DNA from: JAEUJM01 sp964635055
GTDB taxonomy: Bacteria; Actinomycetota; Acidimicrobiia; Acidimicrobiales; DATDAH01
DNA length: 64,000 nucleotides
NCBI GenBank assembly: GCA_964635055.1
Contig: CAZWMT010000017.1
Span: 51,113 to 115,112, forward strand
Reading direction: 5' to 3'
In this document: piece by piece, positions 1 through 8,070 of the stretch
Layout: every line of letters starts with the position of its first letter
How positions within the stretch are numbered: position 1 is the stretch's first letter
Notes under the pieces: generated by a model
What the model saw: only the letters and a program-made list of their open reading frames with translations
Databases searched by the model: none
Told to the model about the DNA's origin: nothing
Translations under genes and position numbers: made by a program

Positions 1-52
1 GCCCGAAGCCGACGATGGCCACCTGGTGGACACCCTCCTCCGGCGCGGTCAT
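1..52 (-). CDS. FAD-dependent monooxygenase, N-terminal fragment (cut by window edge)
   Basis: An ATG at 52 on the minus strand opens a frame of 17 codons that runs off the left edge. It reads MTAPEEGVHQVAIVGFG, and VAIVGFG is the usual start of a Rossmann FAD-binding domain. The start lies 4 nt after the stop of the extradiol dioxygenase gene, so it is probably the last visible gene of that operon. Next to a dioxygenase and an FAH-family gene, an MhpA-type aromatic-ring hydroxylase is the natural guess. Only the first beta strand is visible, so the substrate cannot be read. Confidence 0.5.
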   Translation of the reverse strand, partial: MTAPEEGVHQVAIVGFG

Positions 53-56
53 CGTC

Positions 57-968
57 TCAGGCGCCGGCCATGAGCTCGGCCAGGTCGTCGGGGGCGATGA
101 ACGACATCGGCGGGGGTGGGCCCCATGCGTAGAGCGCCCGCTCGTCGGCCAGCACCGAGGGGTCCCACAGCTCGTCGTCCACGATCACGTCGAGGTCGCT
201 GTAGTACTCGGCGAAGTTGCCGGCGGGGTCGCGCAGGTACCAGAAGAAGTTCGAGCCCAGGTAGTGCCGGCCCAGGCCCCACACGTGGCGCTCGGGGTCG
301 CCGTCGAGCATCGCCTTCGCGCCCCGGCCGATCTCGTCCACGTCGTCGACCTGCCACGAGGTGTGGTGGACGAACTGCACCGGTGCGGCCTGGATCAACA
401 GGTTGTGATGGTCGGTCGAGCAGCGCAGGAACCCGGCGATGCCTTCGATCTCGTCGCTGATCTTGAAGCCGAGGGCATCGGTGAAGAAGCGCTGGGTGGT
501 GGCCTGGTCGGTGCTACCGAGGACCACGTGGCCGAGCTTGCGGGGCTGCACGTGGTCGCCACGGATCACGGCGTCGGCCCGCCGGTTGGTGCGGGCGGTG
601 CGCCCGGGCCGGTTGCGCTCGGGCTCGTCCGCCGCCACCTGCTGGATGCGGGGGGCGACGGTGACCACCACCGGCAAGCCACTGACCGGCTCGGCGAGGC
701 GCAGGGTGTCGCCGTCGAGGGCCGCAGCGGCGCCGAACGCCGTTGCCGCCGCGGCCAGACGATGGAGGTCGTCGGGGTCGTCGACCCCCAGCCCCAGCTC
801 GACGGGCCGGCGCGTGGGAGCGGTGACGAGGCGTAGCTGCTCCCCGCCGTCGAGCGTGGCGAAGCGGCCCGGACCCACCTCCGTGAGGCCGAATTCCCGG
901 TAGAAGCCCGCGGTGGCGTCGACGTCGGGAACGCCGATGGTCACCGTGGTGAGGCGGTGCATGGTCAT
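57..968 (-). CDS. Extradiol ring-cleavage dioxygenase, VOC superfamily
   Basis: The 303-residue length and two tandem VOC modules match type I extradiol dioxygenases (2,3-dihydroxybiphenyl/catechol 2,3-dioxygenase), which open catechols next to a hydroxyl using Fe(II). The C-terminal module carries the expected metal ligands: His in KLGHVVLGS, His in QFVHHTSW and Glu in NFAEYYSD. The N-terminal module lacks this triad, as is normal. The ATG at 968 is chosen because GAGGAG lies about 6 nt upstream; a second ATG is at 962. The gene sits 9 nt after the F420/FMN enzyme gene and 4 nt before the monooxygenase, all in one minus-strand operon. The catechol substrate is not decided by the sequence. 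Confidence 0.85.
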   Translation of the reverse strand: MTMHRLTTVTIGVPDVDATAGFYREFGLTEVGPGRFATLDGGEQLRLVTAPTRRPVELGLGVDDPDDLHRLAAAATAFGAAAALDGDTLRLAEPVSGLPVVVTVAPRIQQVAADEPERNRPGRTARTNRRADAVIRGDHVQPRKLGHVVLGSTDQATTQRFFTDALGFKISDEIEGIAGFLRCSTDHHNLLIQAAPVQFVHHTSWQVDDVDEIGRGAKAMLDGDPERHVWGLGRHYLGSNFFWYLRDPAGNFAEYYSDLDVIVDDELWDPSVLADERALYAWGPPPPMSFIAPDDLAELMAGA

Positions 969-977
969 GGGTGCTCC

Positions 978-1391
978 TCAGGGCTCGAAGTGGGACACGC
1001 CGTAGACGTGGTCGACGGTGAGCTCGAGGATCACCCGGTCGACCGCCGCGAGGGCGTCGTCGGAGAGCGGCTCGTCCGGCGGCTGACCGAAGATCAGGCC
1101 GAACAAGCGGGCGGTGGGCTCGCCGATGGCCTCGGTGACGACCCTGGCCCGCCCCTCGACGGTGACCGACGGGAACGGCCGTTCGTGGGCCATCACGCAG
1201 TACGACGCCCTGCCGGTGCGCTCGACGTCACGGGCCTTGGCCCGCTTCGACTCCGTGGAGATCAGCAGCCGGTCACCGTCGCGCACGTGGTACACGAGCG
1301 ATTGGCGGGCCGAGCCGTCGGGACGAGCCGTGGCGAGCACACCCACCGGCTGGTCGTCGAGGAAGCTGCGGATGGTGTCGGTGAGGTCCAC
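978..1391 (-). CDS. PPOX-class F420/FMN-binding split-barrel enzyme
   Basis: A 137-aa protein with the flavin/F420-binding split-barrel pattern: VGVLATARPDGSAR, then LVYHV and LLISTESKRAKARDVER, then a central strand ending in GRARVV. The family (pyridoxamine-5'-phosphate oxidase-like, F420-dependent in actinobacteria) reduces or oxidises small substrates with F420H2 or FMN. The start is GTG with a CCGGAG ribosome site about 5 nt upstream. It lies between the FAH-family gene (36-nt gap) and the dioxygenase gene (9-nt gap), so it is probably co-transcribed with the ring-cleavage pathway. Its substrate is unknown. Confidence 0.82.
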   Translation of the reverse strand: MDLTDTIRSFLDDQPVGVLATARPDGSARQSLVYHVRDGDRLLISTESKRAKARDVERTGRASYCVMAHERPFPSVTVEGRARVVTEAIGEPTARLFGLIFGQPPDEPLSDDALAAVDRVILELTVDHVYGVSHFEP

Positions 1392-1411
1392 GGTGGCTCC
1401 GGTCGGGATCG

Positions 1412-1440
1412 GCGGTCAGATCAGCGGTCAGATCAGCGGT
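1412..1440. repeat. 12-bp tandem repeat, 2.4 copies
   Basis: The unit gcggtcagatca is repeated head to tail over the last codons and stop of the FAH-family gene. It places three TGA triplets (minus strand) within 15 nt. It looks like local slippage duplication. Confidence 0.8.
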
Positions 1441-2300
1441 GTGTCGGCGGGCTCGTCGATCACGGGATTGGCGATGGTGCCGATGCCCTCGATCTCGATG
1501 GTGACCACGTCGCCCGCAGCCAGGAAGGCGGGAGGCGACATGGCCATGCCCACGCCGTCGGGTGTCCCCGAGGCCACCAGGTCGCCGGGCTCGAGCGTGC
1601 ACACGGTCGAGAGGGTGGCCACCTGCGCGAAGCAGTCGAACACCAGGTTCTTGGTGTTCGACGACTGCCGCAGCTCACCGTTCACCCACGTCTTGAGCTC
1701 CAGGTCGTGCGGGTCGCCCACCTCGTCGGCCGTGACGATCCAGGGGCCGAGCGGGCCATGGGTGTCGAACGACTTGCCCAGGTTCCACTGCGGCGTGCGG
1801 AACTGCCAGTCACGGGCGGTCACGTCGTCGACGACGAAGTAGCCCGCGATCACCTCGTGGGCGCGGCCGGCCGGCACGTGCCGGCAGCGGCGCCCGATGA
1901 TGAACCCCAGCTCGCCCTCGTAGTCGACCATCGTGCTGGCGCGGGGCAGGTGGATGGGGTCGAAGGGGCCGGTGACACAGCTGACCTCCTTGTTGAAGAA
2001 CACGGGGTGCTCGGGCGTGGGCATGCCCGACTCGGCGATGTGGTCGGCGTAGTTCAACCCGATGGCCAGGAAATTGTGGGGTCGGGGGACCGGGTTGCGG
2101 AGCGTGACCTGGTCGAGGGCCAAGCGGTCGGCGCCGTGCACGGCCACCTGGGCCGCGGCCAGCGCGTCGGGACCGGCCGCCAGCAGCGCCACCGGATCGT
2201 CAGGTAGCTCGGGGGCCGCGACGGTGAGGTCGACGAGCTCGTCGCCGACCACCACCCCACCCCGTTCGTGTCCGTCGTGGAGGAACCTCGCCAATCGCAT
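1428..2300 (-). CDS. Fumarylacetoacetate hydrolase (FAH) family protein
   Basis: A 290-aa protein with the FAH fold. The N-terminal cap is followed by NFLAIGLNYADH, then VDYEGELGFIIGR, which supplies the Glu-x-Glu metal ligands, a third acidic ligand in VVDDVTARDWQ, and the GTPDGVGMAM active-site loop. Family members hydrolyse or hydrate diketoacids; in meta-cleavage pathways they act after the extradiol dioxygenase (2-hydroxypentadienoate hydratase, or hydrolases and decarboxylases). It is the first gene of the operon at 2300-1. Its ATG is 25 bp from the divergent GntR gene, and a TAGAAT -10 box ends 6 nt upstream, so the mRNA should be leaderless. Confidence 0.88.
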   Translation of the reverse strand: MRLARFLHDGHERGGVVVGDELVDLTVAAPELPDDPVALLAAGPDALAAAQVAVHGADRLALDQVTLRNPVPRPHNFLAIGLNYADHIAESGMPTPEHPVFFNKEVSCVTGPFDPIHLPRASTMVDYEGELGFIIGRRCRHVPAGRAHEVIAGYFVVDDVTARDWQFRTPQWNLGKSFDTHGPLGPWIVTADEVGDPHDLELKTWVNGELRQSSNTKNLVFDCFAQVATLSTVCTLEPGDLVASGTPDGVGMAMSPPAFLAAGDVVTIEIEGIGTIANPVIDEPADTPLI

Positions 2301-2305
2301 GGAAA

Positions 2306-2324
2306 TATTCTATACAATATAGAA
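2306..2324. promoter_or_regulatory. Divergent leaderless promoters with palindromic operator
   Basis: The whole 25-bp gap between the FAH gene and the GntR gene is AT-rich in a GC-rich genome. It holds a perfect 7-3-7 inverted repeat, TTCTATA-CAA-TATAGAA (2308-2324). On the minus strand TAGAAT (2307-2312) lies 6 nt before the FAH ATG. On the plus strand TACAAT (2313-2318) lies 7 nt before the GntR ATG. A regulator bound to the palindrome would block both -10 elements. Autoregulation by the adjacent GntR protein is inferred. Confidence 0.75.
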
Positions 2325-2325
2325 G

Positions 2326-2982
2326 ATGACGTCCACCCGCCCCGCTCCCGCGGCAACCGAGACCCAGCCCCTCACCCGGACGGAGTGGATCGACCGGCAA
2401 CTGCGAGCTGCGATCCTCAGCAACGATCTGGGGCCCGGCGACAAGCTGGTCACGACCGCGCTGGCCGAGCGCTGGCAGGTGTCGCCCACTCCCCTGCGCG
2501 AGAGCCTCAAGCGGCTGGCCGCCGACGGTCTCGTGGAGCTGACGCCGCACGGCTCGGCCCGTGTGGCCCCCCTGTCGCTCGACGACGCCCGCGAGGTGTA
2601 CGAGCTCCGCCTCTTGCTCGAGCCCCAAGCCCTGCGCCGCTCGGTCGAGCGCACCGACGACGACCACCGTGCCCTCGTCCGCGGTGCGTACGACCGCCTC
2701 ACCTCGATCACCGACGTGGCCTCGGCGATCGAGGCCCACCAGGGGTTCCACGCCGCCCTGCTCGCCCGCTGCGACTCACGCTGGCTGCTGCGCATCACCG
2801 CCCTGCTGGCCGAGCACGCGCAGCGCTACGCCACCGCCTCGGCGGCGGGGCGGGGCGGGTCGGCGCCCGTCCTCGACGAGCACCGCGAGCTGCGCGACGC
2901 CGTCGTCGCCGCAGACGCCGACGGGGCCGAGGCCCTGCTGGCCGCCCACCTGCAACGATCGATCGACGTCCTCGCCGACTGA
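2326..2982 (+). CDS. GntR-family transcriptional regulator, FCD subfamily
   Basis: A 218-aa regulator. Residues about 18-85 form the GntR winged helix (DKLVTTALAERWQVSPTPLRESLKRL, then the wing GLVELTPHGSARVAPL). Residues about 88-215 form the all-helical FCD ligand domain, with YELRLLLEP and an EHRELRDAVV segment near the end. FCD regulators usually repress catabolic operons and release DNA when bound to a small acid. It is divergent from the ring-cleavage operon over a 25-bp gap containing a perfect palindrome, so it is very likely the local regulator. The ATG at 2326 has no Shine-Dalgarno site but has a TACAAT box 7 nt upstream, suggesting a leaderless message. Confidence 0.92.
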   Translation: MTSTRPAPAATETQPLTRTEWIDRQLRAAILSNDLGPGDKLVTTALAERWQVSPTPLRESLKRLAADGLVELTPHGSARVAPLSLDDAREVYELRLLLEPQALRRSVERTDDDHRALVRGAYDRLTSITDVASAIEAHQGFHAALLARCDSRWLLRITALLAEHAQRYATASAAGRGGSAPVLDEHRELRDAVVAADADGAEALLAAHLQRSIDVLAD

Positions 2983-3054
2983 CCGGGCTCGACCGACGTC
3001 ATCCGAGCGCTCCGGGGTCGGGCTCAGCGGCAGAGCGAGGCGGTCAGACCCCCG

Positions 3055-3567
3055 TCAGGCGTCGATGGTGCTCTGGCCGTTCGTCCCCCACCAGCTGGCG
3101 GTGAGCTGCAGGCCGGGCGTGGCCGTCCACGGTTCCATCGTCTCGTAGACGCGCTTGTACGCCGTCCGGCTGATGAGCCAGCGACCATCGCGCTTCACGT
3201 ACTCGTCGGTGTAGAAGGCCGCGCCCCGGATGATGATCTGCCACTGGCTCTCGATCACCACGTCCTCGAGCGCCCAGATCCCCGTGGCCGTGTCGGGACC
3301 CGTCAGCTCGATCTCGGGATGGTGCATCTTGTGGCTGGACAAGAAGGTCTCGGCGCCCATGCCGTTGCTGATCCAGGCGACGATGTCGTCACGACCCTCG
3401 TGGTGGTACTTGCCGCCGCTGTAGTCCGCCACACAGTCCTCGGTGAGCAGGCCGGCCAGCTCGTCCCAGCGCTTCTGGTCGACCGAGCGGGCGTAGGCGT
3501 ACTTGAGCCGGCAGATCGCCTCCACCTCGACGAGCTGGTCGGGCGTGAGTGGTTGTCCTGGGAGCAT
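3055..3567 (-). CDS. SnoaL-like nuclear transport factor 2 family protein
   Basis: A 170-aa protein starting MLPGQPLTPDQL. The pattern is that of the SnoaL/NTF2 alpha+beta cone: AICRLKYAYARSVDQKRWDEL, then a short helix LLTEDCVADY, then beta strands ending in DGRWLISRTAYKRVY. Such proteins are small isomerases, dehydratases or hydroxylase partners, often of steroid or aromatic catabolism. The ATG at 3567 is chosen over an in-frame GTG 60 nt upstream because TAGCGT lies 8 nt before it. It is convergent with the GntR gene and divergent from the acyltransferase gene. The reaction is unknown. Confidence 0.8.
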   Translation of the reverse strand: MLPGQPLTPDQLVEVEAICRLKYAYARSVDQKRWDELAGLLTEDCVADYSGGKYHHEGRDDIVAWISNGMGAETFLSSHKMHHPEIELTGPDTATGIWALEDVVIESQWQIIIRGAAFYTDEYVKRDGRWLISRTAYKRVYETMEPWTATPGLQLTASWWGTNGQSTIDA

Positions 3568-3613
3568 GACCGCCGACGCTACCCGGGCCGGGCCGGCAGT
3601 AGCTTCGGCACCC

Positions 3614-4966
3614 GTGAGCCGCGCCACGCCGTCGATCGCCCGCCGATCGACCGACCGCGCGCTGGCGTGGCTGGCCCGTGCGCTGCTGCTGGGCTTCTAC
3701 CGGCGCGTCGAGGTCCATCCCCGGCGGCCGGAGCTGGGCCATCGCCCCGTGCTGGTGGTGTCGAACCACTTCAACGGCTTCGTCGATCCCGTGATGCTGG
3801 TGCGGGTGCTCGGTCGTGTCCCGCGGTTCCTGGCCAAGTCGACCCTGTGGGACGTGGTCGTGGCGCGGCCCTTCCTCGCGCTCGCCGGGGTGATCCCCGT
3901 GTACCGCAAGGCCGACGTGGGCACGGGCACGGCCCAGAACGCCTCGACCTTCAGCGCCTGCCACGAGGTGCTCCGCAAGCGCGGCGTGGTGGCCATCTTC
4001 CCCGAGGGCACCACCCACGACCGGCCCCAGCTGAGCGAGGTGCGCACCGGCGCGGCCCGCATCGCGCTCGGCGCCAAGGCCGCGGGCGTCGAGGGGGTGG
4101 TGATCCTGCCGATCGGCCTGACGTTCGACGACAAGATCGCCCTGCGCTCACGGGCGCTGGCCCAGGTCGGCGAGCCCATCGACATCGACGCCTCAATCGG
4201 CCGGTACGTCGCCGATGGCGAGGAGGTGGCCGAGGAGAACCACGCCGCGGTCGACCGACTCACCGTCGCCATCGCCGACCGGTTGCAGGCGGTCTCGCCC
4301 CACTACGACGACCAGCGCGAGCAGCAGGCGCTGCGCTACGCCGCCGAGATCGCGCTCCGTCGCCAGGACACGGGTTGGGAGACGACCGTGCCCCTGGGCG
4401 AGCGCGAGGTGCTCGCCCAGCGCCTCGCGCAGTCATCCGACGCCGACCGGGCCCGGGTGCTGCGGGCGGTCGCCGACTACAACCTCGACCTCACCGGCGT
4501 GGGCGTGCGTGACGCCGAGCTCGTGGCCGGCTACCGGCCCACGCGTCTGGCCCGTCACCTCGTGCGGACCGCGCTGCTCGTCACCGTGATCGTCACGGTG
4601 TCGCTGGTCGGCGCCCTGGTCAACCTCATCCCGTTCGCCCTCGTCCGCACCGCGAGCCGGCGGGTGACCGCGCCGGTCACCAAGGGCACCGTGCGCCTGC
4701 TGGTGTCGTTGGTGGCGTTCCCACTCACCTGGTGGGTGTTCGCCATGGTCGTGGCCGACGGCTGGGACCGGGTGCTCCTCGCCACCGTGCTCACCGCGGT
4801 CGACGGCCTGCTGGCGGTGTTCGCCTTCGAGGCGGTCGCCCGCCTGCTGCGCGACTACCGCAGCTGGCGCAGCGTGACCGAGCGCCGGGGGCTGTTGGAC
4901 GAGGCCCGCGAGCGGCGATCGGCCACCGTCGAGGTGATCGACGAGGCTGCGGCGACGGTGCGGTGA
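3614..4966 (+). CDS. PlsC-type 1-acylglycerol-3-phosphate acyltransferase with C-terminal membrane segments
   Basis: The first about 230 residues are an acyl-glycerophosphate acyltransferase domain. Motif I is NHFNGFVDP (NHx4D, about residue 49), and motif III is FPEGTTHDR (about residue 128). A linker with regular charged helices follows, and then three or so hydrophobic segments (about 316-340 and 362-412), so the enzyme is membrane-bound. It should transfer fatty acyl groups to lysophosphatidate or a related lipid. I prefer the GTG at 3614, preceded by TAGCTT with an 8-nt gap; an in-frame ATG at 3566 overlaps the start codon of the divergent SnoaL gene and would add 16 residues. Confidence 0.82.
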   Translation: MSRATPSIARRSTDRALAWLARALLLGFYRRVEVHPRRPELGHRPVLVVSNHFNGFVDPVMLVRVLGRVPRFLAKSTLWDVVVARPFLALAGVIPVYRKADVGTGTAQNASTFSACHEVLRKRGVVAIFPEGTTHDRPQLSEVRTGAARIALGAKAAGVEGVVILPIGLTFDDKIALRSRALAQVGEPIDIDASIGRYVADGEEVAEENHAAVDRLTVAIADRLQAVSPHYDDQREQQALRYAAEIALRRQDTGWETTVPLGEREVLAQRLAQSSDADRARVLRAVADYNLDLTGVGVRDAELVAGYRPTRLARHLVRTALLVTVIVTVSLVGALVNLIPFALVRTASRRVTAPVTKGTVRLLVSLVAFPLTWWVFAMVVADGWDRVLLATVLTAVDGLLAVFAFEAVARLLRDYRSWRSVTERRGLLDEARERRSATVEVIDEAAATVR

Positions 4967-4986
4967 TCCCGCCGTACGATGTGGCC

Positions 4987-5487
4987 ATGGACACCCTGCC
5001 GGCCGCCGGACCGACGGTCCCGGACGATGCCGGCCTCCACGCCGACGCCGGCGGTGGCCCCGGCGGCGACGAGCACCGGACCCGTCCCCCCTGGTTCGGC
5101 CCGGCGGTCGTCGGGGCCTCGGCGCTGGCCGGCTGTGTGGGGGTGTTCCTCCTGAACCCCGTACAGGAGAGCAACCCACCCATCTGCCCGTTCAAGATGA
5201 TCACCGGTCTCGACTGCCCCGGTTGTGGCGCCACCCGTGCCGCCAACGCGCTGTTGCACGGGCACCTGGCCACCGCCGCCGACCACAACCTGCTCTTCGT
5301 GGCCCTCCTGCCCCTGGCCGCCATGTTGTACGCCGTGTGGGCGCTGCGGTCCGTCGGCGTGTCGCTGCCGGTCCTGCGGATCACCCGCGGCTGGACACCG
5401 GCGCTCGTGGTCGTGACCGCAGCGTTCTGGGGCCTGCGCCTGCTGCCGTGGGAGCCGTTCACCTGGCTGGCGTCGTCGCTGGCCTGA
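4987..5487 (+). CDS. DUF2752 membrane protein
   Basis: A 166-aa protein with the DUF2752 signature around residues 60-90: CPFKMITGLDCPGCGATRA followed by LLHGHLATA. It has a hydrophobic N-terminal helix and two further membrane segments. Function is unknown for the family; the conserved cysteines suggest metal or redox chemistry. The ATG has no ribosome site but TACGAT ends 6 nt upstream, so a leaderless mRNA is likely. It lies 20 nt after the acyltransferase gene. Confidence 0.85.
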   Translation: MDTLPAAGPTVPDDAGLHADAGGGPGGDEHRTRPPWFGPAVVGASALAGCVGVFLLNPVQESNPPICPFKMITGLDCPGCGATRAANALLHGHLATAADHNLLFVALLPLAAMLYAVWALRSVGVSLPVLRITRGWTPALVVVTAAFWGLRLLPWEPFTWLASSLA

Positions 5488-5538
5488 CCGCCCGCCCGGA
5501 TCGAGGGAGGCGGCGCCCGACTGGGTAGGTTCGCCGCC

Positions 5539-5946
5539 ATGAGCGACTTCAACGAGGGCATCATCCGCGAATTCCGCGCCAACGGCGGCAAGGTGGGCGG
5601 GGGGTTCGAGGGTGCGCCCCTGCTGCTGCTGCACACCACCGGCGCCAAGTCGGGCAAGGAGCGGGTCGCTCCGATGATGTACCTGCAGGACGGCGAGCGC
5701 GTGCTCGTCTTCGCCTCCAAGGCCGGCGCGCCCGACAACCCCGACTGGTACCACAACATCCTGGCCGAGCCCCGGGTGTCGGTCGAGATGGGCACCGAGT
5801 CCTACGATGCCCGCGCCGAGGTGGTCACCGGTGACGAGCGCGACCGACTCTTCGCCCGGCAGGCCCAGCTCTACCCGGGCTTCGCCGAGTACCAGGAGAA
5901 GACCGACCGGGTGATCCCGGTCGTGGCCCTCGAGCGCCTGCCCTGA
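5539..5946 (+). CDS. Deazaflavin (F420)-dependent nitroreductase family protein
   Basis: A 135-aa protein of the Ddn/nitroreductase split-barrel family. It has FNEGIIREFRANGGKVGG at the start, then LLLLHTTGAKSGKER, and VFASKAGAPDNPDWYHNI; these segments bind F420H2 and are highly typical. Members reduce quinones, nitro compounds or unsaturated lipids in the membrane. A TAGGTT box 7 nt before the ATG marks its own leaderless promoter. With the enzyme at 978 this argues that the host makes F420. Confidence 0.9.
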   Translation: MSDFNEGIIREFRANGGKVGGGFEGAPLLLLHTTGAKSGKERVAPMMYLQDGERVLVFASKAGAPDNPDWYHNILAEPRVSVEMGTESYDARAEVVTGDERDRLFARQAQLYPGFAEYQEKTDRVIPVVALERLP

Positions 5947-5964
5947 CGGGGGGGCGATGCGCGG

Positions 5965-7248
5965 TCAGTGCCCGCTGCACACCCCGGTGAAGTAGCCGGG
6001 ATCCACCTTCCAGGGGGTGGTGAGCACCCCTGAGGTCACGCGGTCGGCGCCGGTCGTCCCGGGGCCGGCCGCTGCACCCCACCAGTTGCAGCGGGCGTCC
6101 AGGTCGTTCGGCGCGGTGTCGACGGGGTACCAACGGACGCCGAAGCCGGTGTTGCCCACGAAGCTGTTGCGGGCGATGCGGGCATGGACCTCGGCAGGGC
6201 ACTGGCCCGTGTCGACCGCGAAGTACATGATCCCGTCGACGTTGCCCTCGAAGGTGTTGCGCCGGAACTTGTTGGGAGCGGCGGTGGGGTGGTTGCTGGG
6301 GTCGCAGACCTGGTCGAACACGCCCGGATCGTTGCCCCGGAACGTGTTGCCGTCGACGATGTTGCCGGCGGTCGTGATGACGAGCGCCGCAGGGCCTCCG
6401 GTGACGGGGCTGAGCGCGCCGGTCCCGTCGAAGGTGTTGCCGGTCACGTGGATGCCGGCGGTCGTGTCGACGGGGTCGCCGCCACAGGCGTCGGGGCCGA
6501 AGCAGTCGCCCTCACGCAGCCAGATGCCCCGCGAGGTGATGTGACGGAACAGGTTGCCCGAGACGGTGCCGGCGACGATCGGGAACGCCGCGGTGTTCTG
6601 CGAGATGTCCACCGGGCGGCGGAAGTTGAGGAAGGTGTTGTTCTTGATCGTGAACGTGCCCGACTGCACGAAGAGGGCGAAGTCGGCCATGGTCGTGCAG
6701 GTGTAGGAGCAGTCGGACACGAAGGGGCCGCCGCGGAACACGTTGTTCTTCACGACCACCCGCGGCCCGCCGAACAGCGATACCAGGTGGTTCGGGATGT
6801 CGCCGCCGGCGATGATGGCGGCGTCGCGCTGGGGGCTGATCGTGAACCCGTCGATCGTCGCGCTGAACTCGTAGTCGGGCGTGGGGTACGGGTCGCCCGG
6901 GCTGCGGAAGCCCTTGACGACCGTCTCGGGCCCCCGGGGCTGCGATGCCACCCCGGAATGCAGGCCGGCGTTGGCACCGCGGAACACCAGTGACCGGTCC
7001 ACCACGACCTGCTCGGGGTAGTGGCCGGCGGCGACGCTGACGATGTCGCCCGCGGCAGCCTGCGTGACCGCATAGTTGATCGTGAGACAGGGGGCGGCAG
7101 CGTTCGTGCAGTCGCCGGTGTCGGCGCCCGTCGTGGCCACGTGACGGGTGACCGGTGTGGCGGACGCCGGTGCCGAGCCCACGGTCACGGCCGATCCGAT
7201 CAGCAGTGCCGCGGCGACGACCAGCGTCGCCGACTTCGTTGCCCTCAT
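5965..7248 (-). CDS. Secreted right-handed parallel beta-helix protein
   Basis: A 427-aa protein. Residues 1-34 are a signal peptide (charged start, long hydrophobic stretch, ASA cleavage-like end). A DUF1565-like start follows (HVATTGADTGDCTNAAAPC, then LTINYAV and YPEQVVVDRSLVFRG), and then repeated short beta-helix coils rich in N-N-x-F, such as VVKNNVFRG, IKNNTFLNF and VDGNTFRGN. This is the pectate-lyase/poly-epimerase fold, which usually binds or cleaves polysaccharides outside the cell. Catalytic residues cannot be assigned. Its ATG is divergent from the small exported protein at 7399. Confidence 0.82.
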   Translation of the reverse strand: MRATKSATLVVAAALLIGSAVTVGSAPASATPVTRHVATTGADTGDCTNAAAPCLTINYAVTQAAAGDIVSVAAGHYPEQVVVDRSLVFRGANAGLHSGVASQPRGPETVVKGFRSPGDPYPTPDYEFSATIDGFTISPQRDAAIIAGGDIPNHLVSLFGGPRVVVKNNVFRGGPFVSDCSYTCTTMADFALFVQSGTFTIKNNTFLNFRRPVDISQNTAAFPIVAGTVSGNLFRHITSRGIWLREGDCFGPDACGGDPVDTTAGIHVTGNTFDGTGALSPVTGGPAALVITTAGNIVDGNTFRGNDPGVFDQVCDPSNHPTAAPNKFRRNTFEGNVDGIMYFAVDTGQCPAEVHARIARNSFVGNTGFGVRWYPVDTAPNDLDARCNWWGAAAGPGTTGADRVTSGVLTTPWKVDPGYFTGVCSGH

Positions 7249-7398
7249 GGCCGCCCCCTTGGCGTCGCGTGCGAATCGGTTTCGCGTGCGACTGCATCCT
7301 GTGGGGCCGGGATGAACACCGTCAAGTCGCCCCCGGCGCCTGCTACGTTCGCTCGTTGTCGCCTCCTCGGGGTGGGGCGCCGGAGAGAGGTGGGTGCG

Positions 7399-8004
7399 AT
7401 GCGGTCGATCGGATTCCGTCGGGTGGTGGTCGGTGCGACGGTGCTGCTGTCGCTCCTGGTCATCGGGCCGCTCAGCCCGAGCGGTGCCAGTGGCTCGGCG
7501 CCGGCGCCGGCGCCGGAACCGGCGTCGGCCCCCATGACCGTCGAGCGGCTGATGGCACGACCCATCCCGGGCGTGTGTGCCTTCCCCGCGGCACGCTACG
7601 TCGACGGCGTCCACCCCGACTCTCCGGGCCAGTTCGGCGAGATGGCCGAGGTGGTCGGCGCCGGCCCCCTCACGCCCTCGTTCCCGCTGCAGGCCAAGAT
7701 CGGCGACGTGACCGGCAACGGCGTGGCCGACGGGCTGCTGGTCACCATCTGCACCTACGGCGGCAACGGCATCGAGAACGACGTGTTCGTCTACCGCTCC
7801 GACGGCCACCGCCTCGGCCGGCTCCCGGTGGAGCGCTACGTCTCGTCCTACATCTGGGCGCCCAACTACCCGAAGGCCAACATCGTCGACGGCGTGATCC
7901 GGGTGAAGGTGTTCTCGTGGCGGAACGGCGACGCCCACTGCTGTCCCTCGGTCACGACCAACCTCCGCTTCCGCTGGAACGGCCTGAAGTTCGTCAGGGT
8001 GTGA
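7399..8004 (+). CDS. Small secreted protein, LppP/LprE-like
   Basis: A 201-aa protein with an N-terminal signal peptide (RRVVVGATVLLSLLVIG), then a Pro/Ala linker without a lipobox Cys. A globular domain follows with a GDVTGNGVADGLLVTICTY motif that resembles calcium-loop (FG-GAP-like) or LppP/LprE-family sequences. Two Cys pairs (VCAFP/TICTY and HCCPS) may form disulfides. The ATG has a strong GGAGAGAGG site 8 nt upstream. The family match is tentative and no function is known. Confidence 0.6.
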   Translation: MRSIGFRRVVVGATVLLSLLVIGPLSPSGASGSAPAPAPEPASAPMTVERLMARPIPGVCAFPAARYVDGVHPDSPGQFGEMAEVVGAGPLTPSFPLQAKIGDVTGNGVADGLLVTICTYGGNGIENDVFVYRSDGHRLGRLPVERYVSSYIWAPNYPKANIVDGVIRVKVFSWRNGDAHCCPSVTTNLRFRWNGLKFVRV

Positions 8005-8070
8005 TCTGACGCGACCCGAGGCGACCGGCGCGCCGAGCATGTCGCCCGTGCCGCCTTGGGAGGCGTGAGG

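Noticed and set aside
3503..3613. Longer starts for the acyltransferase gene
   Set aside because: The extension overlaps the divergent SnoaL gene and has no conserved sequence; the GTG at 3614 has a suitable -10 box.
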